From contig NZ_NERY01000004.1 of NCBI RefSeq assembly GCF_003063375.1, positions 1 to 64,000 of the forward strand: a DNA stretch of 64,000 nucleotides. Reading direction: 5' to 3'. The DNA is from Limnohabitans sp. MMS-10A-178. GTDB lineage: Bacteria > Pseudomonadota > Gammaproteobacteria > Burkholderiales > Burkholderiaceae_C. Made by a program: the position numbers and the translations under genes. The notes under the pieces were generated by a model. That model did not search any database. It was not told the DNA's origin and worked only from the letters and a program-made list of their open reading frames with translations. Within the stretch, counting starts at the first letter, position 1, and each line of letters opens with the position of its first letter. Shown one piece after another: positions 36,509 to 45,321 of the stretch.

Positions 36509-37471
36509 TTAAAGTTGGACCACTTGCACACCTTGCAAGCTGGCCATCACATTGGGCGCTTCAAAACTCTCTTCGTCAAATGCTTTGTCGCCTTCATCGC
36601 TTGGCAAACCTGTGATTTTGAGATTTTTAAAATCGTGCAAGTTGGCATCCATTAAATGCGAGGGCACCACATTTTGCAAAGCTGAAAACATGTTTTCAAT
36701 GCGGCCTGGAAATTTCTTTTGCCATTCGCGAATCATGTTGCCAATTTGCACGCGCTGCAGGTTTTGTTGGCTGCCGCACAAAGTGCATGGAATGATGGGG
36801 AACTGGCGGTGCTCGGCCCAGCGCGACAGGTCGGCTTCGGCCACATGGGCCAAGGGTCGAATGACCATGAATTCGCCGTTGTCGCTTAAGAGTTTGGGCG
36901 GCATGCCTTTGAGCTTGCCACCAAAAAACATATTCAGGAAAAACGTTTGCAGCATGTCATCGCGGTGATGACCCAGCGCCAATTTGTTGCATTTGAGTTG
37001 GCCCGCCACTTTGTACAAAATACCTCGGCGCAAACGACTGCACAAACTGCACATGGTTTTGCCTTCGGGAATTTTGTCCTTCACGATGGAGTAGGTGTCT
37101 TGTGTTTCAATGTGAAACGGGATGCCCATGTTTTTCAAATAGGTGGGCAAAATTTCGGCAGGAAAGCCCGGCTGCTTTTGGTCCAAGTTGACCGCGATTA
37201 ACTCGAAATCAACAGGCGCACGCTGTTTCATTTTGAGCAAAATGTCGAGCATGCCGTAACTGTCTTTGCCACCCGACATGCAGACCATGATGCGGTCGCC
37301 TTCTTCAATCATATTGAATTCGCTGATGGCCTGACCCACCTGGCGGCACAAGCGCTTTTCTAACTTGTGCACTTCACGTTCAATTTTGACGGCCTTGGCT
37401 TTCTGGGCGGCCTGATCTTCGGCTTCATCGGCCACGCTTTCTAACCAAGCATTGTGGGTGGGTGCATTCAT
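36509..37471 (-). CDS. ttcA: tRNA 2-thiocytidine biosynthesis protein TtcA
   Basis: 320 residues from the ATG at 37471 (MNAPTHNAW). PP-loop [11 protein letters not shown], the [10 protein letters not shown] and PCTLCGS cysteine motifs that bind the Fe-S cluster, and LGHHRDDM. Thiolates C32 of certain tRNAs. Starts 4 bp after folB ends. Confidence 0.95.
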   Translation of the reverse strand: MNAPTHNAWLESVADEAEDQAAQKAKAVKIEREVHKLEKRLCRQVGQAISEFNMIEEGDRIMVCMSGGKDSYGMLDILLKMKQRAPVDFELIAVNLDQKQPGFPAEILPTYLKNMGIPFHIETQDTYSIVKDKIPEGKTMCSLCSRLRRGILYKVAGQLKCNKLALGHHRDDMLQTFFLNMFFGGKLKGMPPKLLSDNGEFMVIRPLAHVAEADLSRWAEHRQFPIIPCTLCGSQQNLQRVQIGNMIREWQKKFPGRIENMFSALQNVVPSHLMDANLHDFKNLKITGLPSDEGDKAFDEESFEAPNVMASLQGVQVVQL

Positions 37472-37475
37472 GGTT

Positions 37476-37868
37476 TCACCATTGTCCTGTTTCCATGCGA
37501 ATGGCAACTTCGCAGTCTTCAAAAATTTCTAACTTGGCAATCTTCACGCGAACACCTTTGACGCCATGCAGTTGCATGAGGCGGTGAGACAGTTTGCCAA
37601 TGAGGCTTTCGAGCAAATTGACGTGCTCGGCAGTGCATTCATCGATGATGATTTTGCGCACCTTGCGATAGTCAAGCACATTGCTGATGTCGTCATCGCG
37701 AGGCAGCAAAGGTTGTGGGCCCAAATTGAGTTCGGCATCCACTTGAATGGGTTGCGGCGCAGTTTTCTCGTGCTCCAAAATGCCTAAGTTGGCATCAAAG
37801 CGCAAGCCAGTGAGCGTGAGTGTTTGCATGCCAGAGGTGGCCGCTGTGGGATTAGGCGTGGCGGTCAT
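37476..37868 (-). CDS. folB: Dihydroneopterin aldolase
   Basis: About 130 residues. Contains the FolB pattern [46 protein letters not shown] and the terminal [11 protein letters not shown]. Cleaves dihydroneopterin in folate synthesis. The start could be ATG 37868, GTG 37877 or ATG 37829; 37868 is chosen as the first ATG. Sits between an SDR gene and ttcA with 4-5 bp gaps, so one transcript. Confidence 0.9.
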   Translation of the reverse strand: MTATPNPTAATSGMQTLTLTGLRFDANLGILEHEKTAPQPIQVDAELNLGPQPLLPRDDDISNVLDYRKVRKIIIDECTAEHVNLLESLIGKLSHRLMQLHGVKGVRVKIAKLEIFEDCEVAIRMETGQW

Positions 37869-37873
37869 GGCTC

Positions 37874-38677
37874 TCACATCAAAGAAAAATCGCGCTCGAA
37901 TTTCATCAAGTGCTGTCCGCCATCGACCAACAAAGTGGTGCCTGTGATGGCGCGGTTGTGCATGGCAAACACCACAGTGCTCACCACATCCTCAACCGAT
38001 GAGGAGCGGCCCAAGGGGCTGAGCTTGTGGAGTTGTTTAAATTTGTCGTCGTCCAACATGTGGCTAGTGAGAGTGAGGCCAGGCGCGACGCCCACCACCC
38101 GAACCAAGGGGGCCAATGCTTGAGCCAGCAATGTATTGGCTGACTCCAAAGCGGCTTTGGACAATGTGTAACTCAAAAAATCGGGGTTGGGGTTCCACAA
38201 CTTTTGATCGAGCATGTTGATCACCACCGATTCGGCGGATTGCGCACCACTGGCCTGGCAATGTTGATGCAGTGCCTGCGCCAACACAATGGCCGCACCT
38301 GTGTTGCTGGCCCAATGCGCGGCCATGTTGGCGTAGCTAAAGGTTTGCACATCGTCGTGTTCAAACAAAGCGGCGCTGTTGACCACCGCATCGACTTGAC
38401 CCAATTGCTGCACCACGCGCGGCAACAGTTGGCGCGTGGCCACTTCATCGGCCAAATCGGCTTGAAAAATAAAGTGATGCGGGTCTATTGATTGATTGGC
38501 TGCATTCAGTGCCAAACAATCTTGGGCCGTTTGAAGCGCCTCCGATTCAGAGCTTCGGTAGTGCACCGCTACACGCCATCCCGCTTTGGCCAAGCCCAAA
38601 GCAATTTCACGGCCCAAGCGCTTGCCGGCACCTGTGACCAGGGCCGTGCGGGGGGCAGAAGAAAGAGGAGCCGACAT
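37874..38677 (-). CDS. Short-chain dehydrogenase/reductase
   Basis: 267 residues from the ATG at 38677 (MSAPLSSAPRTALVTG). Cofactor motif TGAGKRLGREIA, the NSAA motif (VVNSAALFEHDD), and active-site YTLSK preceded by Ser/Asn elements. Arg in the HYRSS segment suggests NADPH. Being directly upstream of folB suggests a pteridine-related reductase (FolM/PTR1-like; the TGAGKRLG signature is of that type), an inference. Start codon only 20 bp from that of midA on the other strand. Confidence 0.85.
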   Translation of the reverse strand: MSAPLSSAPRTALVTGAGKRLGREIALGLAKAGWRVAVHYRSSESEALQTAQDCLALNAANQSIDPHHFIFQADLADEVATRQLLPRVVQQLGQVDAVVNSAALFEHDDVQTFSYANMAAHWASNTGAAIVLAQALHQHCQASGAQSAESVVINMLDQKLWNPNPDFLSYTLSKAALESANTLLAQALAPLVRVVGVAPGLTLTSHMLDDDKFKQLHKLSPLGRSSSVEDVVSTVVFAMHNRAITGTTLLVDGGQHLMKFERDFSLM

Positions 38678-38697
38678 TCGGAGACAATCTGGGGGTG

Positions 38698-39846
38698 ATG
38701 ACAGAACCACATAGTTTAACGACCGCCATGTTGGCGCGGGTGCACAAGGCCATTTTGGCGGCCGAAGGCTGGTTGCCGTTTGATCAGTTCATGGCGCTGG
38801 CCCTGTATGAACCCGGTTTGGGCTATTACGCCAATCAGCAGCCCAAGTTTGGCAGCATGCCCCAGTCGGGCAGCGATTTTGTGACGGCACCCGAGTTGTC
38901 GGCCTTGTTTGGGGCCACCTTGGCCCAGCAAGTGGCAGAAGCTTTGAGTGCCACCGGCACCGACGAAGTGTGGGAATTTGGCGCAGGCAGTGGTGCTTTG
39001 GCGCACCAGTTGCTGAGTGAACTCAAGCGCTTGGGGTGCCCCCTGAAGCGCTACAACATCATGGACTTGTCCAGCACCTTGAAGGCCAGGCAGCAAGCCA
39101 AATTGGCCGAATGGGGGCATCTAGTTCAGTGGTTGAACCAATGGCCCGACAGCTTGCAGGGCGTGGTGGTGGGCAATGAAGTGCTCGATGCCATGCCTGT
39201 GAAGTTGCTCCACCGCATTCAAGGCCAGTGGCACGAAAGGGGTGTGGTGCATTCTGACAACGCAGCAGGTTTGGCTTGGCAAGATCGACCGACCGCGCTT
39301 CGCCCCCCTATGGAGCCAGCAGGTGAACACGATTATTTGACCGAAATTCAGCCGCAAGCAGAGGCCTTTGTCGCCAGCTTGGCAGAGCGCATGTTGGCCA
39401 GCGAGAAGGGCGGCGCAGCGTTCTTTCTGGATTACGGCTTTCCAGAGTCGGAGTATTTTCATCCAGAGCGGCACATGGGCACCGTGATGTGCCATCAGGC
39501 GCACAAGGCCGACCCCAACCCGCTAGAGGCCGTGGGCTTGAAGGACATTACCGCGCATGTGAATTTCACGGGCATTGCTCTGGCCGGCCAAGACGCAGGC
39601 TTGCAGGTTTTGGGCTACACCAGCCAATCCCGCTTTTTATTGAACTTGGGTTTGGCCGAAAGAATGGCCGATTCTCCCTTGGCCGAGCGGGCGCAGGCCA
39701 TGAAACTCATCAGCGAGCACGAAATGGGTGAGCTGTTCAAGGTGATTGGATTTGCTACGCACATGTACACGCAAACGGCCATGCCCACGCCCACGCTTTG
39801 GCAAGCCCAAGGTTTTGCCGCGGGCGACCGCAGCCACAAGCTTTAA
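38698..39846 (+). CDS. MidA/NDUFAF7-like SAM-dependent methyltransferase
   Basis: 382 residues. WLPFDQFMALALYEPGLGYY, the SAM motif EFGAGSGALA, and GNEVLDAMPVKLLHR are those of the DUF185 (MidA) family. The mitochondrial member methylates an arginine of a complex I subunit; bacterial substrates are not settled. An NDUFA9-like protein is encoded 3 kb away, which hints at a complex I connection. Start ATG at 38698 with GGGGGT upstream. Confidence 0.88.
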   Translation: MTEPHSLTTAMLARVHKAILAAEGWLPFDQFMALALYEPGLGYYANQQPKFGSMPQSGSDFVTAPELSALFGATLAQQVAEALSATGTDEVWEFGAGSGALAHQLLSELKRLGCPLKRYNIMDLSSTLKARQQAKLAEWGHLVQWLNQWPDSLQGVVVGNEVLDAMPVKLLHRIQGQWHERGVVHSDNAAGLAWQDRPTALRPPMEPAGEHDYLTEIQPQAEAFVASLAERMLASEKGGAAFFLDYGFPESEYFHPERHMGTVMCHQAHKADPNPLEAVGLKDITAHVNFTGIALAGQDAGLQVLGYTSQSRFLLNLGLAERMADSPLAERAQAMKLISEHEMGELFKVIGFATHMYTQTAMPTPTLWQAQGFAAGDRSHKL

Positions 39847-39857
39847 GGCCTTTGTTT

Positions 39858-40052
39858 ATGATGCGCTGGCTCATTGTGGTTTTTTTGGCGCTGTTGTTGA
39901 TCAGCTGGGTGAGGCCGTGGATGGAAAAAATGGGCTTGGGTAAATTGCCTGGCGACTTTCACTTCAAACTTTTTGGCAGAGAGTGGTACATCCCCTTCAC
40001 CAGCACCTTGTTGCTGAGTTTTGTGTTGAGCCTGTTGACCAAGTTGTTGTAA
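39858..40052 (+). CDS. DUF2905 family small membrane protein
   Basis: 64 residues: an N-terminal helix (WLIVVFLALLLISWVRPW), the family motif GLGKLPGDFHF, and a C-terminal helix (TLLLSFVLSLLTKLL). Inner-membrane protein of unknown role. AAGG lies eight bases before the first of two ATGs, 11 bp after midA. Confidence 0.85.
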   Translation: MMRWLIVVFLALLLISWVRPWMEKMGLGKLPGDFHFKLFGREWYIPFTSTLLLSFVLSLLTKLL

Positions 40053-40363
40053 ATAAAAGGCTTCTTTTAAAACATTTGTGTTACAGTTCGGGCTTGTGAC
40101 CAAACGCTTAAACTAAATTATGGGCGGTCACAACAAGCGCAGTTCCTGCAAGTTGTCTGAATTTTTGAGAATTTTTCCTAAATTTTCAAATTTATTCCCT
40201 TACAGAAGAGCGGCGCACCCCCAAATACGGGTGGGTTTGATTTCACGCTTCCCCCTTTTTCAGTGTTCAGAACCTGGCCATTTGGATCCAATTGCAAGCG
40301 CGCACCAGCGCTGGCTCGTATCCAATGTGTTGCTCTGTACACACCAATTTTTTAGCTTATTAG
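40053..40363 (+). other. 311-bp intergenic leader region before the small ORF and infA2
   Basis: No gene is supported; an 88-codon frame here has no family features. A dyad with perfect 8-bp arms, TTGTGACC (40094-40101) and GGTCACAA (40126-40133), and a CACCC/GGGTG hairpin near 40217-40235 are visible. A long AT-rich leader before an IF-1 gene is reminiscent of cold-responsive leaders, but this is only a suggestion. Confidence 0.4.
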
Positions 40364-40609
40364 ATGATTCATACGATTACTTTTGAAAATAACCCCGTCA
40401 CCGTGGGAAAATACCGCATTGCCGCTTGTCCGCGTGCATTGCCCTGTGGCCGCTTTGCGGCGCAGGTGTCGGTGGCCAGCGGGCGTGGCAGTGCCAGTAC
40501 CGACAGGGTGATGTGTTTTACCAACGACTTCGCCACCCGCGATGCTGCAGCCAGCTTCGCGCTGGCACAAGGTTTAGATTGGGTGCGTTCAACCACGCAG
40601 GCCCACTAA
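40364..40609 (+). CDS. Small conserved-looking protein, unknown function
   Basis: 81 residues, ITFENNPVTVGKYRIAA then a Ser/Gly-rich middle with RVMCFTNDF and a helical end DAAASFALAQGLDWV. No family is recognised and no ribosome binding site is seen before the ATG. GC skew and codon use look coding. It is 27 bp upstream of infA2 on the same strand, so probably cotranscribed. Confidence 0.6.
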   Translation: MIHTITFENNPVTVGKYRIAACPRALPCGRFAAQVSVASGRGSASTDRVMCFTNDFATRDAAASFALAQGLDWVRSTTQAH

Positions 40610-40636
40610 GCCACCCTGAGAACTTGAAAGGAAAAA

Positions 40637-40903
40637 ATGGCGAAAGAAGATTTGATCGAACAGATGGGCGTTGTGAACGAGGTTTTACCTGACACACGTT
40701 TTCGTGTGACCTTGGACAACGGGCACCAGTTGATCGCTTACTCAGCAGGCAAGATGCGCAAGAATCACATTCGCATTTTGGCGGGCGACCGCGTCACCCT
40801 TGAGTTGTCACCCTACGACCTCACCAAAGGCCGTATCAGCTTCCGTCACTTGGCAGGCCGCCCACCGGCAGCGCCTCGCACGCCTCGCACCCCTTCACGT
40901 TAA
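40637..40903 (+). CDS. infA: Translation initiation factor IF-1, extended paralogue
   Basis: 88 residues against the usual 72. The first 71 ([59 protein letters not shown]) are a complete S1-type OB fold. The extra tail is Pro/Arg/Thr-rich ([13 protein letters not shown]). It lies outside a ribosomal protein operon, and Comamonadaceae commonly carry a second infA, so a specialised IF-1 is likely. Ribosome binding site GAAAGGA. Confidence 0.93.
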   Translation: MAKEDLIEQMGVVNEVLPDTRFRVTLDNGHQLIAYSAGKMRKNHIRILAGDRVTLELSPYDLTKGRISFRHLAGRPPAAPRTPRTPSR

Positions 40904-40927
40904 GGGTAGGTGCCGCACTGTGGTGCG

Positions 40928-40975
40928 CCTAAGCCCTAAACTAAGCCCTAGTCCCTAGTCCCTAGGCTTTAGGTC
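40928..40975. repeat. Short CCCTAGT tandem repeat and hairpin between infA2 and cca
   Basis: CCCTAGTCCCTAGTCCCTAGG is three copies of a 7-bp unit, flanked by AAGC and GCTT so that it can fold. It lies just beyond the cca stop codon and may help end both convergent transcripts. Confidence 0.45.
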
Positions 40976-42255
40976 TTCATCAAGGCAATGGCCGCCACTC
41001 TGGCTTCATGTATTTTTTCGCCAACAGCAGGGCCCGAGAGGCCCTGTTTTTGCGCCTGCTCGGCAATGCCAGCAGTGGCCACAGACAAAGCTGCCTTCAG
41101 AACTTCTTGCAACTTGGTGCTTGGCTCATAGGCCTGATTCTCAAATCCCTTTCGACCCCTTGCATCGCACTCACAAGCCAGCAAAATGTCGGTCATGCGC
41201 TCAGGTTTTCGAATGGCGTCGCACCTTTCCAACAAGCGCAAGAGGGCTGCAGGATTCAAATCTTGGCTGCGGTGAATGTTGCCATGTTCACGCGCCACCA
41301 CCTCAGACAACTCTTTGCATTCAACGGGAATGCGAAGTCGCTCACACACTTGCAGAAGCAATTTGACACTGCGTTGTTCGTGGGCAATGTGCCGCGGCCA
41401 CTCCTCTTTGGTTGTGGTGCCTTTGCCCAAGTCGTGCATGAGGCAAGCTACGCGCACGGGCAGCGAGGCATTGAGCTTGGCGCTCATGTCTAGCACCATC
41501 ATGAGGTGAATACCCGTGTCTATTTCTGGATGGTATTCAGCGCGTTGTGGCACGCCCCAAAGTCGCTGAACTTCTGGCAATAAAACCTTCAAAGCGCCAC
41601 ACTCTTTGAGCACTTCAAACATGCGCGAGGGCTTGGGTGTCATGAGACCTTTGGCCAATTCTTGCCAAACACGCTCGGGCACCAAGTGTTCAACTTCGCC
41701 TGCTTGCACCATGTCTTGCATGAGCTGCATGGTTTCTGGGGCCACTTGAAAATCTGGAAAACGAGCCGCAAAGCGAGCCACGCGCAAGATGCGCACAGGG
41801 TCTTCGCGAAAGGCGCTTGTAACGTGCCGCAGTGTTTTGTTTTTCAGATCTTGCAGACCTTGATAGGGGTCGATGGCGTGATGTTCAAAGAGCTGGCCAA
41901 TCTCTGCTTCAGAGGCTTCAAAGAATGCCTGGGTGTACTGTTCTGGCAAGGCCATGGCGTTGATGGTGAGGTCACGCCTTGCCAAGTCTTCTTCAAGAGT
42001 CACTTCGGGCGAGGCATGCACCGTAAAGCCTTTGTAGCCTGGCGCAGTTTTGCGTTCGGTGCGGGCCAGCGCATATTCTTCGCGCGATGAGGGATGCAAA
42101 AAAACGGGAAAGTCTTTGCCTACTGTGGTGTAGCCCCGCTTGGACATTTCTTCTGGCGTGCCCCCAACCACCACCCAGTCTTTGTCTTTGACCGATTGGT
42201 TTAAAAGGGCGTCGCGTATGGCACCGCCAACGCTGAAGATTTGCAAGCTAGGCAT
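40969..42255 (-). CDS. cca: CCA-adding tRNA nucleotidyltransferase with HD domain
   Basis: 428 residues. FSVGGAIRDALL and RRDLTINAMA mark the nucleotidyltransferase, EDPVRILRVARFAARF the head-neck region, and CLMHDLGKGTT the HD phosphohydrolase part typical of proteobacterial multifunctional Cca. Adds or repairs the tRNA 3' CCA. Starts directly after the GST stop codon with no gap. Confidence 0.95.
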   Translation of the reverse strand: MPSLQIFSVGGAIRDALLNQSVKDKDWVVVGGTPEEMSKRGYTTVGKDFPVFLHPSSREEYALARTERKTAPGYKGFTVHASPEVTLEEDLARRDLTINAMALPEQYTQAFFEASEAEIGQLFEHHAIDPYQGLQDLKNKTLRHVTSAFREDPVRILRVARFAARFPDFQVAPETMQLMQDMVQAGEVEHLVPERVWQELAKGLMTPKPSRMFEVLKECGALKVLLPEVQRLWGVPQRAEYHPEIDTGIHLMMVLDMSAKLNASLPVRVACLMHDLGKGTTTKEEWPRHIAHEQRSVKLLLQVCERLRIPVECKELSEVVAREHGNIHRSQDLNPAALLRLLERCDAIRKPERMTDILLACECDARGRKGFENQAYEPSTKLQEVLKAALSVATAGIAEQAQKQGLSGPAVGEKIHEARVAAIALMKT

Positions 42256-42936
42256 TCAAGGCTTAGTGCGAAAGGGTTCTTCAAAATCAATGAAGTCATT
42301 TTCTGCCAAAGCGTCGTCAATCCAAGCCTTGACACCAGGCATGGCGCACAAACGATCGATGTAGGCCTGCGTCTCTTTGGAGACGGGCAAGGCATAGGTT
42401 TTGATGCGCATGACCACGGGCGCAAAGTAAGCATCGGGAATGCTGAACTCGCCAAAGAGCATGGGGCCCTTGTGGGCTTGAAGCAGCGAAGAAAACAAAC
42501 TGTCGATGCGCTTTAAATCTTGGCGCACGGCCTCTTTGTCGCGCAGCGCAAGTGCACCAATCTCAGGGAGATAGGCATCAATGTTCATGGGGCAAGCGCT
42601 TCGAATGCCGGCAAAGCCGCTGTGCATTTCGGCGCAGATGCTGCGGGCTCTGGCGCGGTCGGCCACTTTGGCAGGCCAGAGTTGTTTGTCGGGAAATTTT
42701 TCGGCAGCGTACTCAGCAATAGACAGTGTGTCCCAGACGGCCAGGTCGCCATCAACCAACACGGGCACTTTGCCCACAGGGTTGATGTCTTTCAAGGTTT
42801 GCTTGAACCTAGACTGCGCATCAAACCCATCAAAGCGCACCATGACTTCTTCAAAATCAATGCCCGCTTGCTTGAGCATGACCCAAGGGCGCATTGACCA
42901 AGAAGAATAATTTTTGTTGGCAATGTAGAGCTTCAT
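42256..42936 (-). CDS. Glutathione S-transferase family protein
   Basis: 226 residues. Thioredoxin-like N-terminus KLYIANKNYSSWSMRPWVML with SSWS as catalytic serine region, GKVPVLVDGDLAVWDTLSI as glutathione site, and an all-helical C-terminus. The NKNYSSWSLRPWL signature is that of zeta-like bacterial GSTs. The ATG overlaps the preceding stop (TGATG). Confidence 0.88.
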   Translation of the reverse strand: MKLYIANKNYSSWSMRPWVMLKQAGIDFEEVMVRFDGFDAQSRFKQTLKDINPVGKVPVLVDGDLAVWDTLSIAEYAAEKFPDKQLWPAKVADRARARSICAEMHSGFAGIRSACPMNIDAYLPEIGALALRDKEAVRQDLKRIDSLFSSLLQAHKGPMLFGEFSIPDAYFAPVVMRIKTYALPVSKETQAYIDRLCAMPGVKAWIDDALAENDFIDFEEPFRTKP

Positions 42937-43898
42937 CAACGTCCTTTGGCGCGCAATGCGTTCAGTTTAGTACAAGGATCTTGTTGCCCCAAGTAGGTGG
43001 GCGCAATGCTGCTCACCGCTGCCGCTTGAATACCCAAGTCTTGCAAGCCCAGCGCTTGACCCGAGGCCACGTTATCTACCTTCATGGAGTCGAGATTGTC
43101 GCGGCTCATGAGGGGCTGACCTGGCGCCAACTCCATGAGAAATGCTTGAACCCAAGCAAGGGTGCGCGGAATGCCAAATACCCAACGGCCTTTGCCTTGT
43201 CTGATGCCAGCCCACTGGCCAGACTTTTGAACCAATTGCTGCAGCGTGAAAACTTCTGGCCCACAAAGCTCATAGGTTTTGCCAGCGGTGTCTGCATGCA
43301 ACACACAATGCGCAACGGCGCTGGCCACATCCTCCACCCACACCGCTTGGAAGCGTGTGCTGGCGCCCGCCAAAGGCACCACGGGGGTCAGTTGTTGCAG
43401 CTTGGCAAACAGGTTTAAAAATTTGTCTTCGGTTCCAAAAATGACGCTGGGCTGAAGCACAGTGAGTTCAAGCCCTGCTTGCTTGAGAACCTCCTCGCCG
43501 CGCGCTTTGCTGCGTTGGTAGTGCGATGGCCCGTTGAGGCTGGCGCCCAAAGCACTGATGTGAATGAGACGGCGTGCACCACTGGCCTGACAGGCTTTGG
43601 CGATGATTTGCGCCAACTGCACATGGGCCATTTCAAAGGCCGCTTCAGAGCCATGCAAAATGGCAATGAGGTTAATCACCACATCATGTTGCGCCATCTG
43701 ATGGGTGAGGAATGATGGGTTGTACACATCGCCCTCAAGCACCGTAACATGCGGCAAACTTTGGATGGCGCTGGCTTGCTTGGCGCGCCGCGTGATGACA
43801 GTGATGTTGCAGCCGATACGGTGAAGCTTTTCACACACATGCCGGCCCACAAAACCAGTGCCGCCCAGAATCAATACGCGTTTTGTTGAAAGAGTCAT
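42936..43898 (-). CDS. Complex I NDUFA9-like NAD(P)-binding protein
   Basis: 320 residues from the ATG at 43898 (MTLSTKRVLILGG). Extended SDR fold with GGTGFVGRHVCEKL as cofactor loop; YxxxK is present as HYQRSKARGEE, and no epimerase catalytic set is obvious. Matches the NDUFA9 accessory family of complex I; bacterial members may bind NADPH structurally. First gene of a compact NDUFA9-GST-cca run. Confidence 0.87.
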   Translation of the reverse strand: MTLSTKRVLILGGTGFVGRHVCEKLHRIGCNITVITRRAKQASAIQSLPHVTVLEGDVYNPSFLTHQMAQHDVVINLIAILHGSEAAFEMAHVQLAQIIAKACQASGARRLIHISALGASLNGPSHYQRSKARGEEVLKQAGLELTVLQPSVIFGTEDKFLNLFAKLQQLTPVVPLAGASTRFQAVWVEDVASAVAHCVLHADTAGKTYELCGPEVFTLQQLVQKSGQWAGIRQGKGRWVFGIPRTLAWVQAFLMELAPGQPLMSRDNLDSMKVDNVASGQALGLQDLGIQAAAVSSIAPTYLGQQDPCTKLNALRAKGR

Positions 43899-43946
43899 GA
43901 CAATCCTTGAATGGCTAAAACTTGAGCATCGCCATCGCGCCGAATA

Positions 43947-43962
43947 AAGCCCCAAAGGGCTT
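43947..43962 (-). terminator. Weak terminator hairpin after the M20 gene
   Basis: Read on the minus strand, AAGCCC-TTTG-GGGCTT then TATT. Six base pairs with a short T-rich tail, 30 bp after the amidohydrolase stop. Confidence 0.5.
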
Positions 43963-43992
43963 CATACGGCTACAAAACTGCGCGCTGCAAAA

Positions 43993-45201
43993 TTATATTT
44001 GCGTGGGGTTGGCCAGCCATTGTGTGGCCAACTCAACCCAATAGGTGCCGCCCAAGGGAATGAGGTCGTCGTTGAAGTCGTAGCTGGGGTTGTGCAACAT
44101 GCAAGGGCCTGCGCCATGACCCATTTCGCGGTGCGAGCCATCGCCATTGGCAATGAAGCAATAAGCGCCGGGTTTGGCTTGCAACATGAACGAGAAGTCT
44201 TCAGCGCCCATGGTGGGCTCTTGCGTCATCACATTGTCTTTGCCCACAATGCCTTCCATCACTTTGCGGGCAAAGTTGGCCTCGGCTGCGCTGTTGATGG
44301 TAGGTGGGTAGTTGCGGTTGAAATGGAACTCGGGCTTGGCATCGAAAGCCGCACACAGGTTTTCTGTAATTTGCTTCATGCGCGACTCAATGAGGTCGAG
44401 CACTTCAATGCTGAACGTGCGCACAGTGCCTTGAATGACGCAGAAGTCGGGCACCACGTTGGTGGCTTCGCCTGCGTTGATCATGGTGACCGAAATAACG
44501 CCAGCATCGACTGGTTTTTTGTTGCGGGTGATGATGGTTTGGAAAGCCTGAACCAGTTGGCAAGCCACGGGCACAGGGTCGACGCCATTGTGGGGCAGCG
44601 CTGCATGGCTGCCTTTGCCGCGAATGGTAATTTTAAATTCGTTGCTGGACGCCATAACAGGGCCAGGGCTGACAGCAAAGGTGCCCACCTGGGCGCCTGG
44701 CCAGTTGTGCATGCCAAACACGGCCTGCATGGGGAATTTTTCAAACATGCCGTCTTTGATCATTTCACGCGCACCACCACCGCCTTCTTCGGCAGGTTGG
44801 AAAATGAGGTACACGGTGCCATCGAAGTCGCGGTTTTTGGAGAAGTGCTTGGCAGCCGCCAAAAGCATGGCGGTGTGGCCATCGTGGCCGCAAGCGTGCA
44901 TCTTGCCGGCGTGCTTGCTGGCATGCGCAAAGGTGTTGAACTCTTGCATGGGCAAGGCGTCAATATCGGCTCTGAGGCCTATTCCTCGGCCGCATGCGCC
45001 GCCATCTCGGCCGTGCACAATGCCAACGACACCGGTGGTGCCCATGCCGCGGTGAATGGGGATGCCCCAGTCTGTGAGCTGCTTGGCCACCACATCGGCG
45101 GTGCGAACTTCTTTGAAGCACAGCTCGGGGTGCGCATGGATGTCTTTGCGAATGGCCGCAATGCTGGCCGCGTCTGTGAGGATGGAGTCGATGATTTTCA
45201 T
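43993..45201 (-). CDS. M20 family amidohydrolase (hippurate hydrolase-like)
   Basis: 402 residues. Metal ligands: KMHACGHDGHTAMLL, the EE pair in FQPAEEGGGGA, and a His in the C-terminal CMLHNPSYDFND. A dimerisation lid lies between. This group cleaves N-acyl amino acids such as hippurate; the substrate cannot be fixed. Metal centre complete. Monocistronic and divergent from the molybdoprotein. Confidence 0.9.
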   Translation of the reverse strand: MKIIDSILTDAASIAAIRKDIHAHPELCFKEVRTADVVAKQLTDWGIPIHRGMGTTGVVGIVHGRDGGACGRGIGLRADIDALPMQEFNTFAHASKHAGKMHACGHDGHTAMLLAAAKHFSKNRDFDGTVYLIFQPAEEGGGGAREMIKDGMFEKFPMQAVFGMHNWPGAQVGTFAVSPGPVMASSNEFKITIRGKGSHAALPHNGVDPVPVACQLVQAFQTIITRNKKPVDAGVISVTMINAGEATNVVPDFCVIQGTVRTFSIEVLDLIESRMKQITENLCAAFDAKPEFHFNRNYPPTINSAAEANFARKVMEGIVGKDNVMTQEPTMGAEDFSFMLQAKPGAYCFIANGDGSHREMGHGAGPCMLHNPSYDFNDDLIPLGGTYWVELATQWLANPTQI

Positions 45202-45321
45202 AACAACAGTCTAGCGAGACTCGTGCCATTGCGCTACACCCCTTTTGCACTTGGGGGACATTTGGCTTTAGGGTTATCCCCAAAAATGTCCCTCTTAAAT
45301 TGTCCCTCTTAGAATGAAGCC

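Noticed and set aside
40120..40386. 88-codon ORF in the leader before infA2
   Set aside because: No ribosome binding site, no recognisable domain, and it overlaps the start of the better-supported small gene.
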